Positions 26,401 through 33,856 of a stretch of DNA of 51,133 bases are shown one piece after another. Under the pieces are notes generated by a model. The model did no database searches. It saw only the letters and a list, made by a program, of their open reading frames with translations, and was not told where the DNA came from. The stretch comes from Frankia sp. AgB32. Lineage in GTDB: Bacteria > Actinomycetota > Actinomycetes > Frankiales > Frankiaceae. The translations under genes were made by a program, and so were the position numbers. Location of the stretch: assembly GCF_023243045.1 (NCBI RefSeq), contig NZ_JALKFX010000047.1:1-51133 (forward strand). Direction: 5' to 3'. How positions within the stretch are numbered: position 1 is the stretch's first letter; the number at the start of each line of letters is the position of its first letter.

Positions 26401-26848
26401 TCCGGCGTGCGGGACGCTGCTGTACGCGCTGGGCGCCTGGGGCCTCCGCGACGACGGGCCGGCGCGGATGACGGCGCCGGAGGCGGTGCGGCTGCTCGTG
26501 CTGGCGCGACGCTTCTCCTACCTCTCGACGATCCCGTCGCTGAGCTGGGACCGGGCCGAGACGCTCGCCGAACGCCGCGCGCCCGGGGCGCTGCGGGCGG
26601 CCCGGGTGGACACCGACGGCCGACGCCCGGCACAGCTCGTCGACGAGGCACGCGTCCTGGTCGAACGGCTGGCCGGGCGGCTCGACGACGGGTCGCCGGG
26701 CCACGGGTCAGAGGTGACGCTTGTAGCTGACGACCGACAGCGGCATGAAGATCACGACCATGACGAGTCCGATGAGCAGCGTCCAGCCGACCTGCCAGGT
26801 GAGCACGCCGTTGTTGGCCAGGTCCCGCGTGGCGGACACCAGGTGTGA
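23465..26848 (+). CDS. SARP/AfsR-type regulator with BTAD, NB-ARC ATPase and TPR domains
   Basis: A large (1127-residue) transcriptional activator of the kind that controls secondary metabolism. An OmpR-like winged helix comes first (RARRLIELIWSGEP, GLQVVVSRTRAACG, about 20-85). A bacterial transcriptional activation domain follows (about 90-240, ending LGTSPGEGLARVQRELL). Then comes an NB-ARC ATPase with Walker A GPGGLGKTRLANLL, Walker B LLLLDNCEH and DGLPLAIELAAARVRAM, and finally TPR-like helices. The GTG at 23465 is one of two close in-frame starts. The last about 47 codons run antisense through the end of the ABC permease gene and read as low-complexity charged residues, so the original stop has probably been lost. 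It may control the adjacent exporter or the phosphonate cluster 5-8 kb away (inference). Confidence 0.88.
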   Translation: MVVSLVLLDGVRWEGAPVVGDRSQALLAALAAEHGRPVRARRLIELIWSGEPMANPAKGLQVVVSRTRAACGADAVVRDGDGYRLGIASAQVDSCLLGQLVAEAAGLVATDPPAATARAREALELGAALPSTSADEQGALADIRRAARRDLAAARLVLARTASRTGRHTEALPLLEEARAQRPDDEDLLADLLRSEAAVRGAGAALHRFEGYRRDLRERLGTSPGEGLARVQRELLALDQPVRDGIQYDANALLGRQRDVDRLRALLDRSRVVSIVGPGGLGKTRLANLLARDSALPTVHVVPLVGVMAPEDLLGEIGAALGVRDSITDRRTLTPAQRADLRARVAAQLDRRPGLLLLDNCEHLVAEVADLVAFLVTATADLRVLTTSRAPLAISAERVYLLGELARADAIELFCQRAAAARPTVRLDREVIGRIVDRLDGLPLAIELAAARVRAMSVEDVDRRLADRFTLLRGGDRSAPDRHRTLLAVIDWSWRLLAEPERRSLRWLALFPDGFTLEAAEIVLGAAGHGAPGSSPGSAGEGDPVDTVQNLVDQSLLSVRESAGGVRYRMLETVREFGRLRLAEAGDLASARRSLRDWAVGYAARHGDDLSTERQFAAIDAIAAEETNLADALRAALATSDAETVVSLVAVLGLFWEIRGEHVRMMGLIDAVSTTLAGWTPTPATARAAPAAGTTVARTALFLGDGVLPASIRDLLERLAPEAAADPALAAAARVLLVLAKATATDGDVEVRLARLADAPDRHTRLHALVWLAHQRENGGDTQASATAAARALALASAADGPWLTAMLHTRLADLKMQLGDLPAARSHARAAMPVLERLGADDDTAQLRVLLAIDAINDGRLEAAEQYLARIGAPSHTLHNGAVMAAIGRGELALARGDVAGGLHRYLDAARELRLMQWPGLEPTGVEPWALVGDAVALAALTWHASATEDLALGEDLFRSGLLRCVEALRRGGPTIDFPACGTLLYALGAWGLRDDGPARMTAPEAVRLLVLARRFSYLSTIPSLSWDRAETLAERRAPGALRAARVDTDGRRPAQLVDEARVLVERLAGRLDDGSPGHGSEVTLVADDRQRHEDHDHDESDEQRPADLPGEHAVVGQVPRGGHQV

Positions 26849-27565
26849 CACCGGGTTGACCTTGGTGAAGGCCTCCAGCCAGCCGGGCAGCGTCTTGGCC
26901 GGCACGAACGCGTTGGACAGGAAGGTCAGCGGGAAGAGGATCATCATCGAGATCCCCTGCACGCTGCGGGCGCTGCGGGCGACCGTGCCGATCCAGGTGA
27001 ACGCCCACGCGATCGCCCAGCCGGTGAGGACCGCCAGCACGATCGCGCCGAGCACCCCGAGCACTCCCCCGCCGGGCCGGTAGCCCAGGGCCACGCCCAT
27101 CAGGTAGGTCAGGCTCGCCGCGATCAGGTAGCGCACCAGGTCGGCGATCATCGGGCCGGCCAGCGGGGCGATCCGGGACATCGGCAGTGACCGGAACCGG
27201 TCGAAGACCCCCTTGTCCAGGTCCTCCCGCAGCTGCGTCCCGGTGGCCATGCAGGTGGTGAGGACCGTCTGGGCGACGATGCCGGGGATCAGCAGCGGCA
27301 GGTAGCTGTGCACGTCGCCGGAGATCGCGCCGCCGAACACGTAGGCGAACATCGCGGTGAACAGCAGCGGCTGCAGGGCGACGTCGAAGAACTGCTCGGG
27401 GTTGCGGCGCATCTTCTTCAGGGCCCGCCAGGCCATCGCGAAGGTCTGGGAGAGCGTGTCCCCCAGGCCGACGCGGGCCCGGGTGCGGGCGACGATGACG
27501 GCGGGGTCGGTGACCGGTGCCGGTCGTGGCCGCACGGCGGTCGGCTCGGTGAGAACAGTGCTCAT
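26708..27565 (-). CDS. ABC-2 type permease, DrrB-like
   Basis: A 285-residue membrane subunit of a drug/antibiotic exporter. The pattern MAWRALKKMRRNPEQFFDVALQPLLFTAMFAYVFGG followed by SYLPLLIPGIVAQTVL, LREDLDKGVFDRFRSLPMSR, and LTFLSNAFVPAKTLPGWLEAFTKVNPVSHL is characteristic of the DrrB branch. It has six predicted membrane helices. Its ATG overlaps the stop of the ATPase gene by 4 bp (ATGA), so the two are an operon. Its 3' end lies under the read-through tail of the SARP gene on the other strand. Confidence 0.92.
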   Translation of the reverse strand: MSTVLTEPTAVRPRPAPVTDPAVIVARTRARVGLGDTLSQTFAMAWRALKKMRRNPEQFFDVALQPLLFTAMFAYVFGGAISGDVHSYLPLLIPGIVAQTVLTTCMATGTQLREDLDKGVFDRFRSLPMSRIAPLAGPMIADLVRYLIAASLTYLMGVALGYRPGGGVLGVLGAIVLAVLTGWAIAWAFTWIGTVARSARSVQGISMMILFPLTFLSNAFVPAKTLPGWLEAFTKVNPVSHLVSATRDLANNGVLTWQVGWTLLIGLVMVVIFMPLSVVSYKRHL

Positions 27566-28599
27566 CGGGACATCTCCGGGGTGGTGTCGTCGAGGCTGGG
27601 CTGGTCCTGCCCGGGGACGGTTCCGGCGTGGCCGTCCGCCGCCGAGTCGGCGTCGGCGTCGGCGTCGTGGCCGGTGAGGGAGAGGAAGACCTCGTCGAGG
27701 GTCGGCTTGGCGACGTTGACGGAGGCGACCGCGACGCCTGCCTCGCGCAGCGCGATCAGCACGTCGGCGGCCCGGTCGGCGACGTCGAGGGGCACGTTGA
27801 GCCGGCCGGACTCGGGCGTGGCGACCGGCTCCTCGTCGAGCACCCGCAGCACCACCGCGCGGGCGAGCGCCTGATCGGCACCGGGGGCGAGTTCAAGCTG
27901 CAGGGTCGAGTCGCCGACCTGGCTCTTGAGCTGGTCCGGGGTGCCCTCGGCGACCTTGCGGCCGTGGTCGATCACGCAGACCCGGTCGGCGAGCTGGTCG
28001 GCCTCGTCCAGGTACTGCGTGGTGAGCAGCAACGTGCAGCCGTCGTTGACGAGCTCCCGGATGGTGTCCCACATCTGGCCGCGGGTGCGCGGGTCGAGGC
28101 CGGTGGTCGGCTCGTCCAGGAAGATCAGCGGCGGTCGGGTGATGAGGGAGGCGGCGAGGTCGAGGCGGCGGCGCATCCCCCCGGAGAACTCCGAGATCCG
28201 CCGTTCGGCGGCCTCCTGGAGGCCGAACTGTTCCAGCAGCCGCCGGGCGGTGGACCGCGCGTCCGCCGAACGCAGACCCTGTAGGCGGCCGAACAGCCAC
28301 AGGTTCTCGGTGGCGGTGAGGTCCTCGTCGACGGAGGCGTACTGGCCGGTCACGCCGATGAGCTGGCGGACGCGGTGGGGTTCGGCGGCGACGTCGACGC
28401 CGAAGATCTCGGCCCGGCCGCCGTCGATGTGCAGCAGCGTGGCCAGCATCTTGAGCATCGTCGTCTTCCCGGCGCCGTTGGGGCCGAGTACCCCGAAGAT
28501 CTCGCCGTGGCGAACCTCGAGATCGATCTGGTCGACGGCGCGTAGCTCGCCGAACCTCTTGACCAGGCCGTCGGCCTGGACCGCGGGCACAGACGTCAT
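27562..28599 (-). CDS. ABC transporter ATPase, DrrA-like
   Basis: A 345-residue ATPase of the daunorubicin-resistance type, energising export through the DrrB-like partner. Walker A is GPNGAGKTT near residues 39-47, the Q-loop is VTGQYASVDEDLT, the ABC signature is EFSGGMRRRLDLA near 135-148, Walker B is LIFLDEPTTGLDP, and the switch is LLTTQYLDEADQLAD. The C-terminal domain with KPTLDEVFLSLTGH is typical of DrrA. A DADADADS stretch of simple repeats lies near the end. The start ATG at 28599 has GGAAGGA upstream; a longer reading frame exists but lacks this. The substrate is unknown. Confidence 0.93.
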   Translation of the reverse strand: MTSVPAVQADGLVKRFGELRAVDQIDLEVRHGEIFGVLGPNGAGKTTMLKMLATLLHIDGGRAEIFGVDVAAEPHRVRQLIGVTGQYASVDEDLTATENLWLFGRLQGLRSADARSTARRLLEQFGLQEAAERRISEFSGGMRRRLDLAASLITRPPLIFLDEPTTGLDPRTRGQMWDTIRELVNDGCTLLLTTQYLDEADQLADRVCVIDHGRKVAEGTPDQLKSQVGDSTLQLELAPGADQALARAVVLRVLDEEPVATPESGRLNVPLDVADRAADVLIALREAGVAVASVNVAKPTLDEVFLSLTGHDADADADSAADGHAGTVPGQDQPSLDDTTPEMSR

Positions 28600-28851
28600 A
28601 CGAGTTCCTTCCAGGGGATGCGGGGGGGCACGCGCTCCGGGCACGCAGTACGAATGCGGAGTTCGGCCGGAGTTCGGCCGGAGGCGTACCGGCTTGCGGC
28701 GGCTTCGAACGTGTTGGGGTGTTGGGGGGAACGCTAGTCAGCGGCGGTATCACCGCCCCCACACGCCGGTTTCACCAACCTTCAACGGGCGGAGCGGACC
28801 GTGCCGGTCGTCAGGGCCGCGGACGGTCGCCGGGCGGACCTGGGCCGCCGG

Positions 28852-29469
28852 TCAGTCCGGGGAGCCGAACTCGACCACGGCGCGGTCGATGCGGCGGTCC
28901 GGGACGACCCAGATCAGCGCGACGAGGATGTAGCAGGCGGCCGCGATGACGACGCCGAGGTTGCCATGAGGGTCGACGAACTGCGCGGACAGGATCCCGA
29001 CCAGGTAGAACACCGGCGAGATCTTGCCCTTGAGGTCCGCGCCGATGGCCCGCCGCAGCGGCGAGTCAGGGCCGTGCGCCCGGATGACCTCCCACTGCAA
29101 CACGAAGTAGGCGACGGCCGCGACCAGCAGGTTGATCCCGAACAGGACGACCGGGAAACGCGCGTAGTCCGACTCGTCCATCCACCCGGTCGTGAACGGC
29201 AGCAGCGACAGGCAGAACAGCAGGCCGAGGTTCGCCCACAGCACACCGCCGGTCACCCGGCGCGCCAGCTGGAACATGTGATGGTGGTTGTTCCAGTAGA
29301 TCCCCACGTAGACGAAGCTGAGAACGTAGCTGAGCAGGCCCTTGCCCGTGGAGTGCCGCAGGTCCGCGAACGTGTGGCCCTCGGGCACCTTCAGCTCCAG
29401 CACCATGATCGTAATGATGATGGCCAGCACGCCGTCGCTGAACGCCTCCAGCCGACTGGTCCTCACCAC
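28852..29469 (-). CDS. TMEM175-family (DUF1211) potassium-channel-like protein
   Basis: A 205-residue membrane protein of the bacterial TMEM175 family. The first helix carries the hallmark RLEAFSDGVLAIIITIMVLEL, whose FSD motif follows the conserved Arg. Later helices include YVLSFVYVGIYWNNHHHMF and LGLLFCLSLLPFTTGWM, giving six predicted segments. Family members form potassium-conducting tetramers or dimers (family knowledge). A GTG start at 29469 gives VVRTSRLEAFSDG. It stands alone upstream of the ABC genes and on the same strand, with about 250 bp between. Confidence 0.88.
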   Translation of the reverse strand: MVRTSRLEAFSDGVLAIIITIMVLELKVPEGHTFADLRHSTGKGLLSYVLSFVYVGIYWNNHHHMFQLARRVTGGVLWANLGLLFCLSLLPFTTGWMDESDYARFPVVLFGINLLVAAVAYFVLQWEVIRAHGPDSPLRRAIGADLKGKISPVFYLVGILSAQFVDPHGNLGVVIAAACYILVALIWVVPDRRIDRAVVEFGSPD

Positions 29470-29965
29470 GCACCCCTGGCCGCCTCGGCACCAACCATCC
29501 GCGTGGCCACGCCCTTCATCACAGTCCCCATGCCGCTATCAGAGCAGACGGGCAACCGCGCACCACGCGGACGGCTCGACCGGGGCGGCCCCAGGCCGAT
29601 GGCCGTGGACCTTCGGCTGGTCAGAGGAAGATCCACCCGCTGACGCTCCCGGCCGCGACCGCGACGCGACGCGACGGAAAGCGGCTTCGCCGCCGCCAGG
29701 TAACCGACGTGACCACCGGTAGCCGCGAGGGCGACTGGCCCTTGGTGGACGCCGGCCGCCTACGACACCGCGAGTGACCGCCCTATGTCCAAGATATCCG
29801 TTCGTTGCGCGGGAAGGAGGCTTCCTGTCGCCTTGAACGGGCTCCGCGCCCGATGTATCCCCGTCGAAGAAGGAACCGGGACCGCGTCCGCCATCCGGAC
29901 ATCGGGCAGAACGGCCCCTCGGATCGTGACGCTCGGAGCACGCGACCCGGAAGGCGGCCGCGGAT
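29470..29965. other. Intergenic, no supported gene
   Basis: About 500 bp between the TMEM175-like gene start and the end of the serine-hydrolase gene. No convincing frame or hairpin was found. It marks the left edge of the phosphonate region. Confidence 0.45.
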
Positions 29966-31180
29966 CTAGTCGATCACCGCCTGATACACCAGGTTCTTGA
30001 AAGTCCGCTGGTAGACCCGGGCCCGCCAGTATTTCTGGGTCATGAACAGGCCAATCATGTCCTCGGCCGGGTCGACGAAGAAGCTGGTCGACCCGCGACC
30101 GAGCCACCAGTAGTCGCCCGCCGAGCCGAGGACGTCGGACAGTCCCGCCTGTCTGCGCACCGCCACGCCCAGGCCGAAGGTGTACCCGGCCCGCGGCATG
30201 TAGTCGGGGCCGGTGCCGTACAGCGGGCCGAGCTGGTCGGAGGTCATCAGCTCGACCGACTTGCGGCTCAGCACGCGGTGTCCGTCCAGCTCGCCCATTC
30301 CCAGCAACATCCTGGTGAACCGGAGATAGTCCCGGGCACTCGAGAAGGCACCGCTGCCGCCGGAAAGGAAGGTCGGCCGGGAGGTGAGGTCGCGCAGCCT
30401 GGTGTCAGCGGCGAAGGCCGCCGTCGGCTGCACGATCCGGTGAGCACGCTCCGGCGGGACGAAGAATCCCGTGTCGGTCATGCCGAGGGGGGTGAACACC
30501 CGATCGGCCAGCAGCGTGTCCAGGGGCTTGCCGCCGACCACTTCCAGGAGGCAGCCCAGCACATCGCCGGAGCGCCCGTACTCCCAGTGCGAGCCGGGTT
30601 GCATGGCCAGGGGCAGTTTGCCGAACGCGGCGACGAGGTCCCGCGCCGACGTGGTGTAGGCGACGTCGGTGTGGTCGAACGGCCGGATACCCGCCTTCTC
30701 GTACTCCCGCAGGATCCAGGGCGTGCCGTAGTAGCCGCCGACGATGCCGGACGTGTGCCGCAGCAGATCGGCGATGGTGATCTCCCGGTCCACGGCCACG
30801 AGGCGGTGCTCGCCGCCCGGGGTCGACTCGCCCACCGCGAGGTCGGCGAGTTCGGGCAGGAACCGCCCGACGGGATCGCTGAGATCGAAAAGTCCGTCCT
30901 CATGCAGAGAAAGGGCGGCCACACTCGTGACCGGCTTGGTCATGGAGTAGATGCGGAAGATGGCATCCAGGGGGATCGGTGTGCCGGTCGTCGACGACAC
31001 GACGCCGGCCTGCGCGGTATACGCGACCCGGCCCCGGCGATACACGAGGGCCACCGCTCCGGGGAGCTGACCGTCGTCCACGTGCGACCGCATCATCCGT
31101 TCGATCCGGGCGAGCCGGTCGGACGACAGACCGACCTCTTCCGGGGCGGCACGGTCGCCGAGATCCGTTTCTGGTTCCAC
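29966..31180 (-). CDS. Serine hydrolase, class C beta-lactamase/esterase family
   Basis: A 404-residue penicillin-binding-fold hydrolase. The nucleophile is in the SxxK motif IYSMTKPVTSVAAL near residue 80. The second motif appears as YGRSGDVLGCLLEVV (Tyr with Arg-Ser in place of the usual Y-x-N). The C-terminal WLGRGSTSFFVDPAEDMIG fits the third motif region. No signal peptide is visible from the GTG at 31180, which has AAGGGA just upstream, so it may be cytoplasmic like EstB-type esterases. It is divergent from the phosphonate operon, 264 bp away. It could trim an ester or amide on the product, or be unrelated (inference). Confidence 0.82.
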   Translation of the reverse strand: MEPETDLGDRAAPEEVGLSSDRLARIERMMRSHVDDGQLPGAVALVYRRGRVAYTAQAGVVSSTTGTPIPLDAIFRIYSMTKPVTSVAALSLHEDGLFDLSDPVGRFLPELADLAVGESTPGGEHRLVAVDREITIADLLRHTSGIVGGYYGTPWILREYEKAGIRPFDHTDVAYTTSARDLVAAFGKLPLAMQPGSHWEYGRSGDVLGCLLEVVGGKPLDTLLADRVFTPLGMTDTGFFVPPERAHRIVQPTAAFAADTRLRDLTSRPTFLSGGSGAFSSARDYLRFTRMLLGMGELDGHRVLSRKSVELMTSDQLGPLYGTGPDYMPRAGYTFGLGVAVRRQAGLSDVLGSAGDYWWLGRGSTSFFVDPAEDMIGLFMTQKYWRARVYQRTFKNLVYQAVID

Positions 31181-31342
31181 CGCGTCCCTTTTCGTTGAGA
31201 AGAAAGGTCGCTCAGTCGTCCGAGCCGGGTTGGAAGTCTCGATTCGTCGCATCGGGAGCGTACGGCGCCGCGGCGACGCGCGTCCCCGAAGGCGTCCGAC
31301 CGAGGAGATCGCAATGGGACGATTGGCGACCGACCTTGGCTG

Positions 31343-31370
31343 TTGACAGGCCGTCACGATCCGGTTGAAT
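31343..31370 (+). promoter_or_regulatory. Candidate promoter of the phosphonate operon
   Basis: TTGACA at 31343-31348 and TTGAAT at 31365-31370 are spaced by 16 bp, about 75 bp upstream of the panC-like TTG start. The -35 box is perfect, the -10 box imperfect. This is the clearest promoter-like pair in the intergenic region shared with the divergent serine hydrolase. Confidence 0.45.
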
Positions 31371-31444
31371 CGTCGTCGTACGGATCTTGGTCACGTCGCG
31401 GGGTGTGCGGTCGACATGCCCGGACCGACTGTGGAGGCAACACG

Positions 31445-32383
31445 TTGTTGAAAATACTGCGCACGATCGAGGAAGTGCGGCAGCATACGCGTGAATGGCG
31501 CGCCGAGGGCTCCTCCATAGGCTGCGTCATGACGATGGGCGCTCTCCACGAAGGTCACCTGAGCCTTGTCGACGCCGCCCGTAGAGAATGCGACAAAGCT
31601 ATTCTCACCCTGTTCGTCAATCCGCTCCAGTTCGGCCCCACGGAGGACTTCGCCCGCTACCCGAGGACCGAGGAGGCAGATTTCCAGGCGCTGCGCGACC
31701 GGGCGTGTGACGCGGTCTTCGCGCCGGCGACGGAAACCATCTTCCCCTCGGGTGAACGGAGCATGGAGCAGGTCCGCACCCAGATCGTCGTGCGCGGGCT
31801 GACCGATCTGCTGTGCGGCCCGCGCCGCCCGGGGCACTTCGACGGCCTCACCACCGAGGTCCTCAAGATGCTGCACATCGTCGACTGCGATCGCACGTAC
31901 TGGGGAGAGAAGGACTACCAGCAGTACGCCGTGATCCGGGCGATGGTCGAGGATCAGGGACTGCCGGTGGCGGTGGTGCCCTGCCCGACGGCGCGCGACG
32001 TCGACGGACTGGCGCTGAGCAGCCGCAACACCTATCTGGACGCCGCCCAGCGGGCGATCGCGCCGGGGCTTTACGAGGAACTGCGCCGAGGCGCGCGCCG
32101 GATCGCCGAGCAAGGCGTCGACGTCGTCCCCGAGGTCACGGCCCAGCTCGCGGGAGCCCTGCTGGCACGCGGGTTCGACCTGGTCGAGTACGTCGAGGTG
32201 CACACCGACTCTCTCGGCCCGGCCGTCGCGGGCACACCGGTGGAGGCGCTGCGGGTCTTCGCGGCGGTGCGCCTCGGCGGCGCGCGCCTGCTGGACAACG
32301 TCGCCGTCGCCAACGAGGTCGCCGTCGCCAACGAGGTCGCCGTCGCCAACGATGTCGCCGTCGCCAACGAGGCTGGCCGGTGA
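31445..32383 (+). CDS. panC-like: Pantothenate-synthetase-like ligase (PanC family), first gene of the phosphonate operon
   Basis: A 312-residue PanC homologue. PanC adenylates pantoate with ATP and joins it to beta-alanine. Signature motifs are all present: MTMGALHEGHLSLV with the nucleotide-binding HxGH at 35-38, NPLQFGP with Asn59/Gln62 in the pantoate site, LCGPRRPGHFDG (124-134), GEKDYQQ (154-160) with the catalytic Lys, and LALSSRN (189-195). The normally conserved Pro before TMG is Met. The start TTG at 31445 is supported by GGAGG 7-8 nt upstream. The last residues are four VAVANE-type repeats not found in ordinary PanC. Its GTGA overlap with the aldehyde dehydrogenase ties it to the cluster. 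panB and panD are not adjacent. It may be a repurposed amide ligase or a resistance copy. Confidence 0.88.
   Translation: MLKILRTIEEVRQHTREWRAEGSSIGCVMTMGALHEGHLSLVDAARRECDKAILTLFVNPLQFGPTEDFARYPRTEEADFQALRDRACDAVFAPATETIFPSGERSMEQVRTQIVVRGLTDLLCGPRRPGHFDGLTTEVLKMLHIVDCDRTYWGEKDYQQYAVIRAMVEDQGLPVAVVPCPTARDVDGLALSSRNTYLDAAQRAIAPGLYEELRRGARRIAEQGVDVVPEVTAQLAGALLARGFDLVEYVEVHTDSLGPAVAGTPVEALRVFAAVRLGGARLLDNVAVANEVAVANEVAVANDVAVANEAGR
32300..32371 (+). repeat. 18-bp tandem repeat, 4 copies, at the 3' end of the panC-like gene
   Basis: Four copies of GTCGCCGTCGCCAACGAG (one with T for the last G) encode VAVANE, VAVANE, VAVAND, VAVANE. It ends 12 bp before the stop and 8 bp before the overlapping GTG of the next gene. 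Confidence 0.95.
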
Positions 32384-33789
32384 ACGAGATCAGGGGTCTG
32401 TTCTCCGGTGGCCGGTGGTCGCCGGGCGTCGGCGTCGCCGAGGTCCGCAACCCCTACACCGACGACGTGGTGGGCACGGTGGCGCACGCGAACGCGGAGC
32501 AGGCGCTGGAGGCGGTGCGCCGACTCGGTGCCGCTCGGTCCGAGCTGACCGCGTACGACCGCGGCGACATTCTCGCCGCGACGGCGGAACTCCTCCACCG
32601 CGAACGGGCCGAGGTCTCGGCCACGATCTGCCAGGAGTCCGGCCTGGCCATCGCCGACGCCCGGCGGGAGGTGGACCGGGCCACCACGCAACTGCGCTAC
32701 TACGCGGAGGAGAGCAAGCGCATCACCGGCGAGACCATCCGGACCGACGTCACCAGTGCCCGGCAGCGCCGCCTCGCGATCACCACCCGCGAGCCGATCG
32801 GCGTCGTGTGCGCCGTCACGCCGTTCAACCGTCCGCTCAACCAGGTCGTCACCAAGGTCGCCCCGGCGATCGCCGCCGGCAACCGGGTTGTCGTGAAGCC
32901 GTCGGAGAAGACGCCGCTGAGCGCGATCCGCTTCGTGGACGCGCTGCTGCGGTCGGGCCTGCCCGCCGACCTGATCGCGCTGGTGTGCGGCGAGCCCGGC
33001 GAGGTCGTGAACGCGCTGCTGCGGTCCGGCCAGGTCGACATGTTGACGTTCACCGGCAGCACGAGGGTGGGCCGGCTGCTCGCCGCGTCGGCCGGGATGA
33101 TCAGGCAGACCTACGAGCTCGGGGACAGCGGGGCGCTCGTCGTCCTGGCGGATGCGGACCTTCCCGCGGCCGTCGCGGCGGCCACCGCGGGCGCGTTCGC
33201 CACCTCCGGGCAGTCGTGCCGCGGGGTCAAGCGCATCATCGCGCACGCCGACATCGCCGACGAGTTCGCCGCCGCGCTCACCGCCGCCGCGGCGAAACTG
33301 GTGGTCGGCGATCCGGCGGATCCGGCGACCGACATCGGCACCCTGATCGACACCGACGCCGCCCGCGAGGTGGACGACCGGGTGGCCCGGGCCGTCGCGG
33401 CGGGCGCGCGGGTGCTGTCCGGGGCCCGCCGGGTGGGCGCCCAGTACTGGCCCACCGTCCTCGACGACGTGCCGCGGGACGCGGATCTGGTGCGCCTCGA
33501 GACCTTCGGCCCGATCGCTCCGGTGATCCGGGTGACGGGCTTCCCCGAGGCGGTGGAGGTCGTCAACGACACCCCGTACGGCCTGCAGGCGGGGATCTTC
33601 ACCAACAACCTGGACCACGCCCACCGCGCGGCCGAGCTGTTCGACGTGGGCGCGGTCGTGCTCAACGGCGGACCGCAGTTCGAGTCACCCAACATCCCGT
33701 TCGGCGGGGTGAAGGACAGCGGCCTGGGCCGGGAGGGCGCGAGATACGCGATCGAGGAGATGACCAGGGTGAAGACCCTTGTCCTCTGA
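32380..33789 (+). CDS. Aldehyde dehydrogenase, probable phosphonate-pathway enzyme
   Basis: A 469-residue NAD(P)-dependent aldehyde dehydrogenase. Catalytic features are in place: TPFNRPLN with Asn150, VVKPSEKTP with Lys173, the NAD-loop TFTGSTRVG, ELGDSG with Glu246 (the usual second Gly is Asp), and GQSCRGVKR with the nucleophile Cys280. ETFGPIAPVI and IPFGGVKDSGLGREG complete the family. In this setting it most likely oxidises phosphonoformaldehyde to phosphonoformate, as proposed for an aldehyde dehydrogenase in the phosphinothricin pathway; phosphonoacetaldehyde is an alternative substrate. Its GTG start overlaps the panC-like stop by 4 bp. A 67-bp gap separates it from the methyltransferase. 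Confidence 0.9.
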   Translation: MNEIRGLFSGGRWSPGVGVAEVRNPYTDDVVGTVAHANAEQALEAVRRLGAARSELTAYDRGDILAATAELLHRERAEVSATICQESGLAIADARREVDRATTQLRYYAEESKRITGETIRTDVTSARQRRLAITTREPIGVVCAVTPFNRPLNQVVTKVAPAIAAGNRVVVKPSEKTPLSAIRFVDALLRSGLPADLIALVCGEPGEVVNALLRSGQVDMLTFTGSTRVGRLLAASAGMIRQTYELGDSGALVVLADADLPAAVAAATAGAFATSGQSCRGVKRIIAHADIADEFAAALTAAAAKLVVGDPADPATDIGTLIDTDAAREVDDRVARAVAAGARVLSGARRVGAQYWPTVLDDVPRDADLVRLETFGPIAPVIRVTGFPEAVEVVNDTPYGLQAGIFTNNLDHAHRAAELFDVGAVVLNGGPQFESPNIPFGGVKDSGLGREGARYAIEEMTRVKTLVL

Positions 33790-33856
33790 CGCCTCCCACC
33801 AGTCCGGACAGCATCGCGAGCCGGAGAGACCGGGCACTGCGAACCAAGGAGGCTGG

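Noticed and set aside
31445-32383. PanC-like gene as simple housekeeping panC in a pantothenate operon
   Set aside because: No panB, panD or other CoA genes are adjacent, and it is translationally coupled to phosphonate genes. Housekeeping function is still not excluded.
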